A stretch of DNA of 64,000 nt, from positions 1 through 64,000 of the forward strand of contig JAHCHE010000012.1 of the NCBI GenBank assembly GCA_026129905.1, given 5' to 3'. Shown in pieces: positions 18,253 to 27,841 of the stretch. The notes under the pieces are model-generated. The model had not been told where the DNA came from. It made no database searches and was given only the letters and a program-made list of their open reading frames with translations. Source of the stretch: Bryobacteraceae bacterium. GTDB taxonomy: Bacteria > Acidobacteriota > Terriglobia > Bryobacterales > Bryobacteraceae. The position numbers and the translations under genes were made by a program. The stretch's first letter is position 1, and each line of letters opens with the position of its first letter.

Positions 18253-19556
18253 TACGACTCGGCCGCCAGCTTGATCGCCGGCGTCGATTTCCATTTGCCG
18301 CGCGTGAAATCCGGGAAGTCGACCGGAGCGGAACCGGCGGCCACCGACTTCTCGCTCAGGGGCGAGATGACGCTCCACACCACCGCGTCGTACACGTTCA
18401 TGTCGGGTTCTTCACCTCGCTGGAGCGCTCGGATCAGGCGCGCCCACAGCAGCGGCGTTGTCGCCCCGCCACCATGCCCGCGCGCCCGCTTAAACCGGCT
18501 TTCATCGAGGTTGCGCCAGATCGGATGCTGGAACTCCTTCTGATAGTTGGCCAGCGGCTCCCAAGCGTGCTCCTTCGGACTCCGGCCCTCGATGTAGACG
18601 CTCCCGATGTTGCCGGAGAAGTGCCCCTTCGAGCCTTCCAGCCGCAGCTCGGCCGTTTGCGGATGCGGCGTGTTGGTGTCGAAGTACAGCATGGCCGTCT
18701 TGCCCCCGGCGGTCATCATCAGCGTCGTGTTGACGTCGCCCTGGTTCATCTTCATCCCGGCGTAGGGATGCCGGTCGCCGAAGAAATGGGCGGCGTATTC
18801 GTTCAGGCACACCGCCTTGGAACTCATCGAGACCAGGTAGTCGAACTTGTCGCCCCGGTTGATGTCCAGCCACCACGCCATCGGACCGATGGGATGCGTC
18901 GGATAGAGATTGCCGTTGCGGTCAACCGAGTGCTGCAGCCGCCACGGCTCCCGTTCCGGATCGAACTTCACCAGGCGCAGGTCGTGCACGTAGCCCCCCG
19001 TGGCGCACAGCACCTCGCCGAACGCGCCCTTCTGCGCCATCTCGAGCACTTGCAGCCCGTTCGGACTGTAGTTGGCCTGCTCCAGCATCACGCAGTGCTT
19101 GCCCGTCTTCTCCGAAGTCTCGATCATCTCCCAGCTTTCGTCCACCGTGAGGGTGGCGGGCACTTCCGTCGTGGCGTGCTTGCCCGCCTTCATCGCCGCG
19201 ATGCACACTGGCGCGTGCCATTCCCACGACGTCGCGCACACCACCAGGTCGAGGTCCTTCCGCTCGCACAGCCGGAGGAAGTCGGTCTTGCCGCGGCCGT
19301 ACAGTTCCGGCGACGGTTTGCCCGCCTGTTCCACCCAGCGCTTGGCGCGGTAGAGGTAGTCGGCGTCGATGTCGCAGATCGCGGGCACTTCCACCAGGTC
19401 CGTCCCCAACAGCACGTCCATGTGGTACGATCCGCGATCGCCCACCCCCACGATGCCGGCGCGAATGGGCCGCGCGTCGCGCTGCGCCCCCGCGGCTTTA
19501 AGAACGCCGGCCAGCGAACCGGCGCCGAGAAACTGTCTGCGGTTGTTGATTGCCAT
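18252..19556 (-). CDS. Gfo/Idh/MocA-fold protein, GH109-like glycosidase (copy 1)
   Basis: A 434-residue NAD-binding oxidoreductase-fold protein with a twin-arginine-like start (NNRRQFLGAG). The Rossmann motif is GIVGVGDRGSYHM. NGNLYPTHPIGPMAWWLDI and DINRGDKFDYLVSMSS match the GH109 family, which hydrolyses alpha-N-acetylgalactosaminides by an NAD-dependent mechanism. Preceding nanE supports an amino-sugar role. The ATG at 19556 gives the export signal; earlier in-frame codons do not. It shares its C-terminal half with the adjacent upstream copy. Confidence 0.87.
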   Translation of the reverse strand: MAINNRRQFLGAGSLAGVLKAAGAQRDARPIRAGIVGVGDRGSYHMDVLLGTDLVEVPAICDIDADYLYRAKRWVEQAGKPSPELYGRGKTDFLRLCERKDLDLVVCATSWEWHAPVCIAAMKAGKHATTEVPATLTVDESWEMIETSEKTGKHCVMLEQANYSPNGLQVLEMAQKGAFGEVLCATGGYVHDLRLVKFDPEREPWRLQHSVDRNGNLYPTHPIGPMAWWLDINRGDKFDYLVSMSSKAVCLNEYAAHFFGDRHPYAGMKMNQGDVNTTLMMTAGGKTAMLYFDTNTPHPQTAELRLEGSKGHFSGNIGSVYIEGRSPKEHAWEPLANYQKEFQHPIWRNLDESRFKRARGHGGGATTPLLWARLIRALQRGEEPDMNVYDAVVWSVISPLSEKSVAAGSAPVDFPDFTRGKWKSTPAIKLAAES

Positions 19557-19573
19557 GGCCTCCACCTCCTCGC

Positions 19574-20899
19574 TCACACGATCTGGTCCGGATCGATCGG
19601 CGCGCGGATTTTCCACTTGCCGCGCGTGAAATCGGGAACTTCCATCGGCTGGCTCCGATCGGCCACCGACGCTTCGCTCAGCGGGGAGATCACGCTCCAC
19701 GCCGCCGCGTCGTACACGTCGATGTCTGGCGGCCGGCCTTCCCGCAGGTTCTTAATCAGCCGGTACATCTCCATGTAGTCGCCGCCGCCGTGCCCGCTGC
19801 CGCGCGAGTCGTCGCCCTTCACCTTCCAGAGAGCGGATTCGTATTCCTTGCGGTATTCGGCCGTCTCCTCCCAGTCGTGGCGCCCGCGCCAGTTCTCGGT
19901 GTCGCCGCGGTTGGACCGGCCCTCGATGAAGATCTTGTCCATCAGGCTGGAGAACGCGCCCTTGCTCCCCTGTATCCGCAGCAGGTGCTCCTTCACCCGC
20001 GGCGAGTTCGTGTTGAACCACAGCGTGATCGTGCGGCCTCGCTCGGTCTTGAGCAGCGTGACGTTGACGTCGCCGAGTTTGTAATCCGTCTTCGCCCGGT
20101 AGTCGTCGGCGCCGAATTCGCGGATGGCGAATGCCTTCATCGCGCTCGGCTTCGAACTCATCGAGACCAGGTGGCTCAGCCGGTCGCCGCGGTTGATGTC
20201 CATCCACCACGCCAGCGGCCCCATCGGGTGCGTCGGATAGAGATTGCCGTTGCGCTTGACGGTGTGTTCCAGCCGCCATGGCTCGCCGTGAGGAACCGTG
20301 TTGAACTTCACCGTGCGCAGGTCGTGGAGATAACCGGCTTCGGCATAAAGCGGCTCGCCCAGCAGGCCGGCCCGGATCATCGTCAGGATCATCAGCACTT
20401 CGCGGTAGTAGCAGTCGTTCTCCAGCATCGTGCAGTGCTTTCCGGTCTTCTCGGAGGTCTCCACAAGCTGCCAGCATTCCTCCACCGTGAGCGCGGCCGG
20501 AACCTCGGTGGCCGTGTGCTTGCCGGCGTTCATCGCCGCCACTGAGATGGGCGTGTGCCACTGCCACGGCGTGGCGTTGATCACCAGGTCGAGATCGTCC
20601 CGGTCGCACAGGCGGCGAAAATCGGTCTCGCTGCGCGAGTAGCCTTCCGGCTTCGCCTGACCCGCGTCGGTTACCACCTTCTGCGCTCGCGCCAGGTTGG
20701 CTTCGTTGATGTCCGCCAGCGCGTTCACTTTCACGCCGGGCAGCTTCAGCACCACCCGCAGCAACCCGGTACCGCGTCCGCCCACGCCCACAAAGGCTAC
20801 GCGAACGGTCTCCATCGGTTGAGCGGATGCGCTGGTTGCCAGCGCCGAAACGGCCAGTCCCGCTTTCAGCAAGTCCCTTCGTTGGATCGTTTGTTCCAT
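19574..20899 (-). CDS. Gfo/Idh/MocA-fold protein, GH109-like glycosidase (copy 2)
   Basis: Paralogue of the downstream gene, 441 residues. The N-terminus QRRDLLKAGLAVSALATSASA is a Tat-type signal; the Rossmann motif is FVGVGGRGTGLL. The GH109-like landmarks NGNLYPTHPMGPLAWWMD and DINRGDRLSHLVSMSS are retained, as is GSGHGGGDYMEMYRLI. ATG 20899 has GGAGAG four bases upstream and is preferred to the GTG twelve bases earlier. It is first in a minus-strand run with copy 1, nanE and perhaps the TauE permease. Confidence 0.87.
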   Translation of the reverse strand: MEQTIQRRDLLKAGLAVSALATSASAQPMETVRVAFVGVGGRGTGLLRVVLKLPGVKVNALADINEANLARAQKVVTDAGQAKPEGYSRSETDFRRLCDRDDLDLVINATPWQWHTPISVAAMNAGKHTATEVPAALTVEECWQLVETSEKTGKHCTMLENDCYYREVLMILTMIRAGLLGEPLYAEAGYLHDLRTVKFNTVPHGEPWRLEHTVKRNGNLYPTHPMGPLAWWMDINRGDRLSHLVSMSSKPSAMKAFAIREFGADDYRAKTDYKLGDVNVTLLKTERGRTITLWFNTNSPRVKEHLLRIQGSKGAFSSLMDKIFIEGRSNRGDTENWRGRHDWEETAEYRKEYESALWKVKGDDSRGSGHGGGDYMEMYRLIKNLREGRPPDIDVYDAAAWSVISPLSEASVADRSQPMEVPDFTRGKWKIRAPIDPDQIV

Positions 20900-20989
20900 G
20901 CTTCTCTCCACAAGCGGATTTCGATTCCATTACATTGTAGGCCAGCGGACCGGCTTATCGGATTTGGTTTCTTCAGCGAAACAAAAAAC

Positions 20990-21018
20990 TTGACCTGCGC
21001 TTGCTGCAGGTGTAGAAC
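20990..21018 (+). promoter_or_regulatory. Probable sigma-70-type promoter of the Oar-like receptor
   Basis: TTGACC at 20990-20995 and TAGAAC at 21013-21018 are separated by 17 bases, close to the housekeeping consensus. The start ATG at 21048 follows, with AGGAGG at 21038-21043 as ribosome site. The spacing leaves a short leader of roughly 20-25 bases. Confidence 0.5.
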
Positions 21019-21047
21019 AGTCATGTAAACCCTTTTCAGGAGGTCCG

Positions 21048-24000
21048 ATGCAGCATACCCTTCGTCTCTCGTGTTGCCTCTTGGCGATTCTCATTGCTGG
21101 GGTGGTGGTTGCCAGCGCGCAGGAGGTTACCGGAGTAATTCTCGGCGTCGTCAAAGACAACAGCGACGCCGTCGTGCCAGCCGCGAAGGTGGCGGCCACC
21201 AACGAACAAACCGGCGCCCATGTGGAAACGGAAACCGACGCCACGGGTTTCTACCAATTCCCGTTGCTGCGCGCGGGCAGGTACCAGGTGATCGTGGAGG
21301 CCCCGGGCTTCCAACGCTTGCAGCGCGACGGCGTTATCGTCAACACCACGGAGCGGGTCCGCGTCGACATCACGTTGCAGGTCGGCGTGCTAACGGAAAC
21401 GGTGACCGTTACCGGTGAAGTCCCGCTGCTGCAAAGCTCCCAGGCGACCATGGGGCACGTGGTGGAGCAGCGGACCATCACCGCCATTCCGCTGGCCACC
21501 CGCAACTTCACGCAGATCCTCGGCACCTCCGCCGGGGTCATCGGCGCCATCTACAACGCGGACAACCCCGGAACCGGCAGCGACAGCGTCAGCGTCAACG
21601 GCGCGCGGCGCGGCAGCAACAATCTGCTGGTGGACGGCGCGCAGACCACCAATCCGTTGAACATGGCTCCCGACGGGGACGGCACGCCGAGCATCGAGTT
21701 CCTCAACGAGTTCAAAGTTCTCACCAGCCTCTACAGCGCCGAGTACGGCCGCAACGTGGGGTCGGTAATCAACGTGACCACGCGAAGCGGAACCAACGAT
21801 TTTCACGGATCTGCGTATGAGTTCTTCCGCAACACGAAGCTGAACGCGCGGCCGTTCTTCAATCCCTCGCGCGGCCAGAACAATCAGAACCAGTTCGGCG
21901 CCAACCTGGGCGGACGCATCTTTCGCGACAAGACGTTCTTCTTTGGAGGCTTTGAGGGATCGCGCCAAGTGAACGCCAATTCCGGCGCCGCCACGCTGCG
22001 AACCGTTGTTCCCACCGCCGCGCAGCGCCAGGGGAACTTCGGATCGAAGCGGATCGTCGACCCCACCACCGGCCAGCAGTTTCCGAACAACACGATCCCG
22101 CAGTCGCAACTGAACCCGATTGCGCTCGCCATACAGGACAGGTACATTCCACAGTCCAACTTCCAGGCCGGCGCGGTAAACTTCTTCGCCGCCAAGGGAC
22201 TACCGACGGACCTGAACCAGTTCACCGCGCGCATCGACCACCGCATCAGCGACAAGGATTCGATCTTCTTCCGCTGGTTCGACAGCCGCCAGAAGGACTA
22301 CTCCCCCTTCACTTGGGGCTTCCCCGGGTTCGGCAACTTCGCCAACCGCGACAAACACTCGCTGAACGTCAGCGAGACGCACCTGTTCTCGCCGACCTTC
22401 ATCCTGGAGTCGCGCTTCGCCTACGACCAGACCGATCAATTCACGGTCCCGGAGAACCTGGATCCCTTTGAGAGCGTGGGCCTGCAGCCGCTCTCGGTGA
22501 CCCGGACCGATTACGGGCTCCCGCAGTTCATCATCAACGACTACCAGACGTTCGGCAACTATCAGAACTGGTCCGACTACATCAAGCGCTTCACCGGCAG
22601 CGCCGCGTTCACGTGGGTCCGTTCCTCGCACACGGTGAAGTTCGGCTACGAGAGCGTCAACACCTTGTACAACCCGCAGAACACGCTGGACAGCCGCGGA
22701 CGGTTCTTCTTCAACGGCGCGGCCACGGGCGACTCGTACGCTGACTTTCTGATGAGCATCAACAGTTCCAAGAGCTTCGGCGCCGGCGCCGGCGAGTTGA
22801 AGATGCGCGACTCGGTGGGCAGCGGTTACATCACCGACGAGTGGAAGGTCAACCAGAACCTGACCATCACGATGGGGCTGCGCCACGAGGCCCACTGGCA
22901 CCCGGCCGCTTACAACCTGGGCATGACCAACTGGTACCCGGACCGCTATACGGGCGTTGGCTCGATGGCCGCTGCTGGGATCGTGCAGGGCGGCGTCGAC
23001 GGCGTCCCGGGAAGCACCATCAACGGCGACTGGAACAACTTCATGCCGCGGGTCGGCATTGCCTGGCGCATGAGCAGTAACTGGGTGATCCGCGCCGGCG
23101 CCGGCTTGTACTTCGACCAGCGCACCGGACAGATCGCGCAGCAGGCGTTCTCCAATCCGCCGACGTTCAAATCCATCGCGCCCGACTGCAGCGCGGCCGG
23201 AAGTCCTTGCAGTTTGAACCGCCCGGACAACTTCACGTTCCTCGATCCGGGCTACGATCCCAACGAAATCCCGTTCCCCACCAAGGCCACCGACCAACTC
23301 GCGTGGCGGGGCATCGAGAGAAACACCAAGACCGACAATGCCTGGCAGTACAACTTCAACGTCCAGCGGCAGCTTCCCATGGGCTTCCTGCTTGAAGGCG
23401 CGTACGTCGGCACAAAGGGCACGCACCTGATGGCGCGGCGCAATTTCAATCCGCTGGTGCCGGCCGGCTTCGATCCGAACAATCCCCGACCGGGCACGCT
23501 GACGCGCATGTACCCAGGGTTCGCCGATATCTGGATCACGGCGCAGAACGGCGACTCGGTGTATCACTCGTTCCAGGCGACGGCCAAGCGGCGTCTGGCG
23601 ACGGGAACCATTCAGATCGCCTACACGGTCGCCAAAACGCTGAGCAATGGAGCGGAAGGCAACCGCTTCTTCACGAGCATCTTCGACACGCCGTGGTGGG
23701 ATTTCAGCCGCGCGCGCGGACCGGCCGCCTACGACCGGCCGCAGCGCTTCACCACGGTCTTCGCGCAGGACCTGCCGCGGGTGACGCAAAGCGGCTTCGG
23801 CAAACACATCCTGAACAACTGGTCGGTGAACGGCTTCCTTGTGGTGCAATCGGGCGTGCCGCTCACGGTCACAAACCGCGACAGTGGGCGCGGGCTCGGG
23901 GGCTCGGCTCAGGATTCCACAAGGGCGCTGTTCTCGAACGTGGCCGCCGGCGTTCCGCTGGTCAATCCCGGCTCGACCAAAGAGAAACTGAACAGCTACA

Positions 24001-24284
24001 TCAACAGAGCGGCGTGGAGCCCGGCGGCATTTGGGACCGTTGGCACCTCCGGCCGCGGCATGTTCCGGGGACCCGGCCAGTGGAACCTGGACTTCTCGGT
24101 GTTCAAGGACTTCCCCATCCAGGAACGGTTCCGGCTTCAGTTCCGGACGGAGTTCTTCAACCTCTTCAATCACGCAAACTTCAGCGATCCGTCCACGAAC
24201 CTGGACGCGGCCAACTTCGGGCAAATTGCCGGCACTTCAGTGAATGCGCGGCTGGTGCAGTTCGCGCTGAAGCTGAACTTCTGA
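21048..24284 (+). CDS. Oar-like TonB-dependent receptor with carboxypeptidase regulatory domain
   Basis: Outer-membrane beta-barrel protein of 1078 residues. A signal peptide ends at VVASAQ. Residues about 25-115 are a carboxypeptidase-regulatory-like beta sandwich (GVVKDNSDAVVPAAKV, DATGFYQFPLLRAGRY). A plug-like region follows (VNGARRGSNNLLVDGAQT), then a long barrel ending in a C-terminal phenylalanine (FALKLNF), the outer-membrane insertion signal. This type is very abundant in Acidobacteriota and is thought to import oligosaccharides or other large ligands. A strong ribosome site AGGAGG precedes the ATG. Confidence 0.92.
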   Translation: MQHTLRLSCCLLAILIAGVVVASAQEVTGVILGVVKDNSDAVVPAAKVAATNEQTGAHVETETDATGFYQFPLLRAGRYQVIVEAPGFQRLQRDGVIVNTTERVRVDITLQVGVLTETVTVTGEVPLLQSSQATMGHVVEQRTITAIPLATRNFTQILGTSAGVIGAIYNADNPGTGSDSVSVNGARRGSNNLLVDGAQTTNPLNMAPDGDGTPSIEFLNEFKVLTSLYSAEYGRNVGSVINVTTRSGTNDFHGSAYEFFRNTKLNARPFFNPSRGQNNQNQFGANLGGRIFRDKTFFFGGFEGSRQVNANSGAATLRTVVPTAAQRQGNFGSKRIVDPTTGQQFPNNTIPQSQLNPIALAIQDRYIPQSNFQAGAVNFFAAKGLPTDLNQFTARIDHRISDKDSIFFRWFDSRQKDYSPFTWGFPGFGNFANRDKHSLNVSETHLFSPTFILESRFAYDQTDQFTVPENLDPFESVGLQPLSVTRTDYGLPQFIINDYQTFGNYQNWSDYIKRFTGSAAFTWVRSSHTVKFGYESVNTLYNPQNTLDSRGRFFFNGAATGDSYADFLMSINSSKSFGAGAGELKMRDSVGSGYITDEWKVNQNLTITMGLRHEAHWHPAAYNLGMTNWYPDRYTGVGSMAAAGIVQGGVDGVPGSTINGDWNNFMPRVGIAWRMSSNWVIRAGAGLYFDQRTGQIAQQAFSNPPTFKSIAPDCSAAGSPCSLNRPDNFTFLDPGYDPNEIPFPTKATDQLAWRGIERNTKTDNAWQYNFNVQRQLPMGFLLEGAYVGTKGTHLMARRNFNPLVPAGFDPNNPRPGTLTRMYPGFADIWITAQNGDSVYHSFQATAKRRLATGTIQIAYTVAKTLSNGAEGNRFFTSIFDTPWWDFSRARGPAAYDRPQRFTTVFAQDLPRVTQSGFGKHILNNWSVNGFLVVQSGVPLTVTNRDSGRGLGGSAQDSTRALFSNVAAGVPLVNPGSTKEKLNSYINRAAWSPAAFGTVGTSGRGMFRGPGQWNLDFSVFKDFPIQERFRLQFRTEFFNLFNHANFSDPSTNLDAANFGQIAGTSVNARLVQFALKLNF

Positions 24285-24338
24285 TACAGTGCGGCCTCGA
24301 CCGAGCATCGGAGGTACGGCGGGCTGCGAGCCATCGTA

Positions 24339-26084
24339 GTGTGGCGCCTATGCGCTCTGATGGCTGCGGGCGCCGCCGTCCTCTGGCCGCAAGGCATGGG
24401 GAGCGGGGTGAAGTCCCAACCCCGCTCCTCCCCTAGAGCGAACGTCAACATACCCTCCCCGCGACTCGAATTCCGCGACATCGCCGGATCGATCGGCGTC
24501 ACCGCCCGGAACGTGTACGGCGGCGAGAAGAGCAAGCGGTACATCCTGGAGATGAACGGAAACGGCGCCGTCGTCTTCGACTTCGACAACGACGGCTGGC
24601 GCGACGTGTTCCTGGTCAACGGAACCAGGCTGGACGCCGCGGACGGCGAACAACCTTCCAACACGCTGTATCGAAACCGGGGCGATGGAACCTTCGAAGA
24701 CGTGACAGCCAAAGCCGGGCTTGTCCGGACCGGCTGGGGACAAGGCGCCTGCGCAGCGGACGTCGACAACGACGGCGACACGGACCTGTTCGTCACATAC
24801 TACGGCCAAAATGTTTTTTACCGAAACAACGGCGACGGCCGTTTCGACGACGACACGCGCGCCTCGGGATTGGCGCACGGCGAGCCGCGCTGGTCGACCA
24901 ACTGCGCGTTCCTTGACTACGACCGCGACGGTCTGCTTGACCTGGTGGTGACCTCGTACCTCAAAATCGACCTGAAGGAAGCCGGCGCGCCAGGGAGCAC
25001 GCCGTACTGTGCCTGGCGGGGTCTGTCGGTGTTCTGCGGCCCGCGCGGCTTCCCCGGCGGCGCGAACTTCCTCTACCGCAACGAGGGCGGCGGCCGTTTC
25101 CGCGACGTCTCGCGGGCGGCGGGCATCGCCGTGGAAGGAATGCACTACAACCTCGGCGTCGCGGTGTCCGATTACGAAAACGACGGGTGGCCCGACATTC
25201 ACGTCGCGTGCGATTCCACGCCGGGCATCCTGTACCGGAACAACCGGGACGGGACCTTCTCCGAGATCGCTGTCGAGGCGGGCGTCGCCTACGGAAGCGA
25301 CGGGCAGGAGATGGGCAGCATGGGAACGGCCGCCGGCGATTACGACAACGACGGCTGGATCGACATCGTGAAGATGAACTTCATGGACGAAACGCCGACG
25401 TTGTACCGCAACCTGGGCGACTGGTTTTTCGAGGACGCGACCTACATGGCCGGGCTGGGCGTGAACACGAGGTTCGTTGGTTGGGGCGTCGCGTTCCTCG
25501 ACGTGGACCAGGACGGCTGGAAGGACATCCTGACGTCGCACGGCCACATCTATCCGGAATTGGCGACAACCGACGGGCGGGAACCGCTGGAGCAGAGAAA
25601 GGCGCTGTACTGGAACCTGCGCAACGGCGCGTTCCGCGATATCGCCGAACACGCGGGCGGCGCGCTGACGGAGCCGAAGCTCTCGCGCGGCCTGGCCTAC
25701 GGCGACCTGGACGGCGACGGAGCGCCGGAGGTGGTCGTGATCAACATGAACGCGCGGCCGTCGGTCTTGAAGGTCGCCGGCGACAGAGGCAATGCGGTCC
25801 TGATCGAACTCGCCGGCGTCAAATCCAACCGCGGCGCGATCGGAGCGCGGGTGGAAGTGGTCGCGGACGGGCTGAAGCAGGTGGATGAAGTGCGAAGCGG
25901 TGGCAGCTATGCCTCCCAAAACGATCTCCGGCTTCACTTCGGCCTGGGCGGCGCCGGAAGGGCCGAGCTGATTACCGTGAAATGGCCGAGCGGCCTGACC
26001 GACGCGGTGAAAGACGTTCCGGCAAACGCCTGGGTCGTGATCGAAGAGGGAAAGGGAATCACCCGAACCACTCCCTTCCGGTGA
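24339..26084 (+). CDS. CRTAC1-family FG-GAP/VCBS repeat protein with ASPIC/UnbV domain
   Basis: A 581-residue exported beta-propeller-like protein. Seven calcium-binding type repeats can be read, among them FDFDNDGWRDVF, ADVDNDGDTDLF, LDYDRDGLLDLV, GDYDNDGWIDIV and GDLDGDGAPEVV. The C-terminus is an ASPIC/UnbV domain (NRGAIGARVEV ... LHFGLGGAGRAELITVKWPSG). It starts at GTG (24339) with a hydrophobic signal. In Acidobacteriota such genes commonly sit beside Oar-like receptors, as here; the function is unknown but a surface carbohydrate- or protein-binding role is usual speculation. Confidence 0.88.
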   Translation: MWRLCALMAAGAAVLWPQGMGSGVKSQPRSSPRANVNIPSPRLEFRDIAGSIGVTARNVYGGEKSKRYILEMNGNGAVVFDFDNDGWRDVFLVNGTRLDAADGEQPSNTLYRNRGDGTFEDVTAKAGLVRTGWGQGACAADVDNDGDTDLFVTYYGQNVFYRNNGDGRFDDDTRASGLAHGEPRWSTNCAFLDYDRDGLLDLVVTSYLKIDLKEAGAPGSTPYCAWRGLSVFCGPRGFPGGANFLYRNEGGGRFRDVSRAAGIAVEGMHYNLGVAVSDYENDGWPDIHVACDSTPGILYRNNRDGTFSEIAVEAGVAYGSDGQEMGSMGTAAGDYDNDGWIDIVKMNFMDETPTLYRNLGDWFFEDATYMAGLGVNTRFVGWGVAFLDVDQDGWKDILTSHGHIYPELATTDGREPLEQRKALYWNLRNGAFRDIAEHAGGALTEPKLSRGLAYGDLDGDGAPEVVVINMNARPSVLKVAGDRGNAVLIELAGVKSNRGAIGARVEVVADGLKQVDEVRSGGSYASQNDLRLHFGLGGAGRAELITVKWPSGLTDAVKDVPANAWVVIEEGKGITRTTPFR

Positions 26085-26095
26085 ATGCCGGCTTG

Positions 26096-27481
26096 TTACC
26101 GCGCCCGCACGTCGTAGGAGAGCTTGGGCATTTCCCGCTGGCGGCGCTCGGTCTCCTGCCGCTCCTCCAGCATCAGCCGGTGATGCAGCTTGCGCTGCTC
26201 CACCGCCTTGGCGGTATCTCCGAGGCTGGCATAGACCTGCGCGAGACTGTAGCGGGCCGGGGCGAGGTCCGGTTTCAACGCGAGGGTCTTCTCGAGCGCG
26301 GCCGCGGCTTCCTTGATCCGGCCGCTCGCGCGCAGCGGCTTGTGCAGCTCAAACCAGGCGGGCCAGAACGCCGCGTCGGCCGCGATTGCTTTCCGCAGCA
26401 GCGATTCGATTTGCTCGGGCGCCTGGCCCTGCGCCGCAAGCGCCAGCGCAAGCAGGTAGTGCCCGAGCGGGCTCGACGGATGCCGCGCGGCGAACGATTG
26501 GACCTTCCGCGCGACGAGGTCCAGCCGGGCCCCCGCTTCCGGAATCAACGTCTCGAGCGCCGCATAGCCGATGGGGCTCTCCGGCTCGAGGTCGATGGCC
26601 TTCAGGAACTGGTCGAGCGCGCGTTCGGCGTCGCCCGTCGCGTAGCAGGCGAGGCCCAGCATGCGGACCAGGTCGGCATCCTTATCGAAGCGGAGGACAG
26701 CCTCTTCCAGCAGCATCACGGCGGGCGTGGGCGTGTTGTGGTCGAGAAACAGTTGCGCCAAGCCGGCGACGTAGCGGGGCTCGCCGGGATCGAGCCGCGT
26801 GGCTTGCTGGAATGCCTCTACCGCCTTCGCGGGATCTCTTTTCAAACGGTAGGCCTCGCCGAGGATGCGCCAGGCGTCCGCGCCGTTGTCGTCCTTGGCC
26901 GAGGGCCGGGCCATCGCGATGGCCGGGTCGGGCATGCCCGCCTGAAGGTAGTATTCGGCGGCGCGCAGCGGCGCCTGCCTGTCTTCGGGCGCAGCGCGCG
27001 TCCACTGGCTTTCGTACTTTGCGGCCGCGGCGAAGTCGCCTGCCTGGGCGTAGAACATGGACAACGCGCGCCAGACCAGCGGTTCGTTGGGCGAGAGTGA
27101 ATCCGCGCGCGAGGCGGCCTCCTCCGCGCCTTTGCGATCGGCTTTGACGAGCCGCGCCTGCGCTACCGCGAGCCAGATGAGGGCGGAGGATGGATCGAGT
27201 TTGGCGGCCGCCTCCAGGTGTTCGGCGGCGGCGTCCGCCTTCCGTTGGCGCATCAGCACGAGGCCGAGCTGATAGCGGACCTGGGCCTCGTTTGGGAACG
27301 AAGTTGCCAGGGCCGCGAGCGCCTTCCCGGCCCGGAGGAAATCGCCCCGCGCGGCGAGTTCGGAGGCTTTTTGCAGCTCGCTTTGCGCTTCCGGCGTCAA
27401 CTGCGCGAGCGCGCATGAGGCCAGCAAGCCGAAGATCGCGAGCGGCAGCGCGCGCCTGTGCCGGGACATGCCTATGTCCAT
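26096..27481 (-). CDS. Exported TPR-repeat protein
   Basis: About 461 residues: a signal peptide (LPLAIFGLLASCALA) and then at least ten tetratricopeptide-like helical repeats, e.g. AAEHLEAAAKLDPSSALIW, AVEAFQQATRLDPGEPRYV, ALDQFLKAIDLEPESPIGY and AAALEKTLALKPDLAPARY. Probably a periplasmic protein-protein interaction scaffold. Two ATGs (27481, 27469) could start it; both give the same mature protein. It converges with the CRTAC1 gene with 11 bases between stops; the arrangement of TPR and CRTAC1 genes side by side is frequent in this phylum. Confidence 0.87.
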   Translation of the reverse strand: MDIGMSRHRRALPLAIFGLLASCALAQLTPEAQSELQKASELAARGDFLRAGKALAALATSFPNEAQVRYQLGLVLMRQRKADAAAEHLEAAAKLDPSSALIWLAVAQARLVKADRKGAEEAASRADSLSPNEPLVWRALSMFYAQAGDFAAAAKYESQWTRAAPEDRQAPLRAAEYYLQAGMPDPAIAMARPSAKDDNGADAWRILGEAYRLKRDPAKAVEAFQQATRLDPGEPRYVAGLAQLFLDHNTPTPAVMLLEEAVLRFDKDADLVRMLGLACYATGDAERALDQFLKAIDLEPESPIGYAALETLIPEAGARLDLVARKVQSFAARHPSSPLGHYLLALALAAQGQAPEQIESLLRKAIAADAAFWPAWFELHKPLRASGRIKEAAAALEKTLALKPDLAPARYSLAQVYASLGDTAKAVEQRKLHHRLMLEERQETERRQREMPKLSYDVRAR

Positions 27482-27615
27482 TGTGTCAGCAAATTCGGGC
27501 CGGCTCCGGAAGACGCCGCTTCGCGCGGAAGATCCGGAATGCGCCGGGTCAGGCCATCTATGACCACGCCGGGCTCCCGCTATACTCGGGACGTATAAAC
27601 ACGGCGCCGGCTCCG

Positions 27616-27802
27616 CGGACCTTTGCTGCGTATGTCGAATGGGATCCGGAAACCCGGCTTTATGTCGGTGTCGTCCCAAGGCGTACCTGGAGCCCACACG
27701 CAGGGCGCCACGCAGGATGAACTGCGCGGGAACCTTGAAGAAGTGCTGGCCTTGTGCCTCGAGGAGTTTCAGGGCTCGCCCGAGGATCTTCCCGTTTCAT
27801 AG
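27616..27802 (+). pseudogene. HicB-type antitoxin remnant, frameshifted and startless
   Basis: Translating from 27619 gives TFAAYVEWDPETRLYVGVVP, the HicB N-terminus. After the proline codon the frame breaks; shifting by one base restores GAHTQGATQDELRGNLEEV and then LALCLEEFQGSPEDLPVS with a stop at 27800-27802. One extra A at about 27676 explains the shift. The codon where methionine is expected is CGG, and no ATG/GTG lies in a useful position upstream. No HicA toxin is nearby. A dead antitoxin, lying in the otherwise empty 360-base space between the TPR and receptor genes. Confidence 0.75.
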
Positions 27803-27841
27803 GTCTCCAGCAGATCGAAATACGCGCTTGACGCGCATTCA

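Noticed and set aside
22200-24224. 674-codon minus-strand frame antisense to the Oar-like receptor
   Set aside because: No domain and Arg/Val-rich composition; the receptor frame is clearly real.
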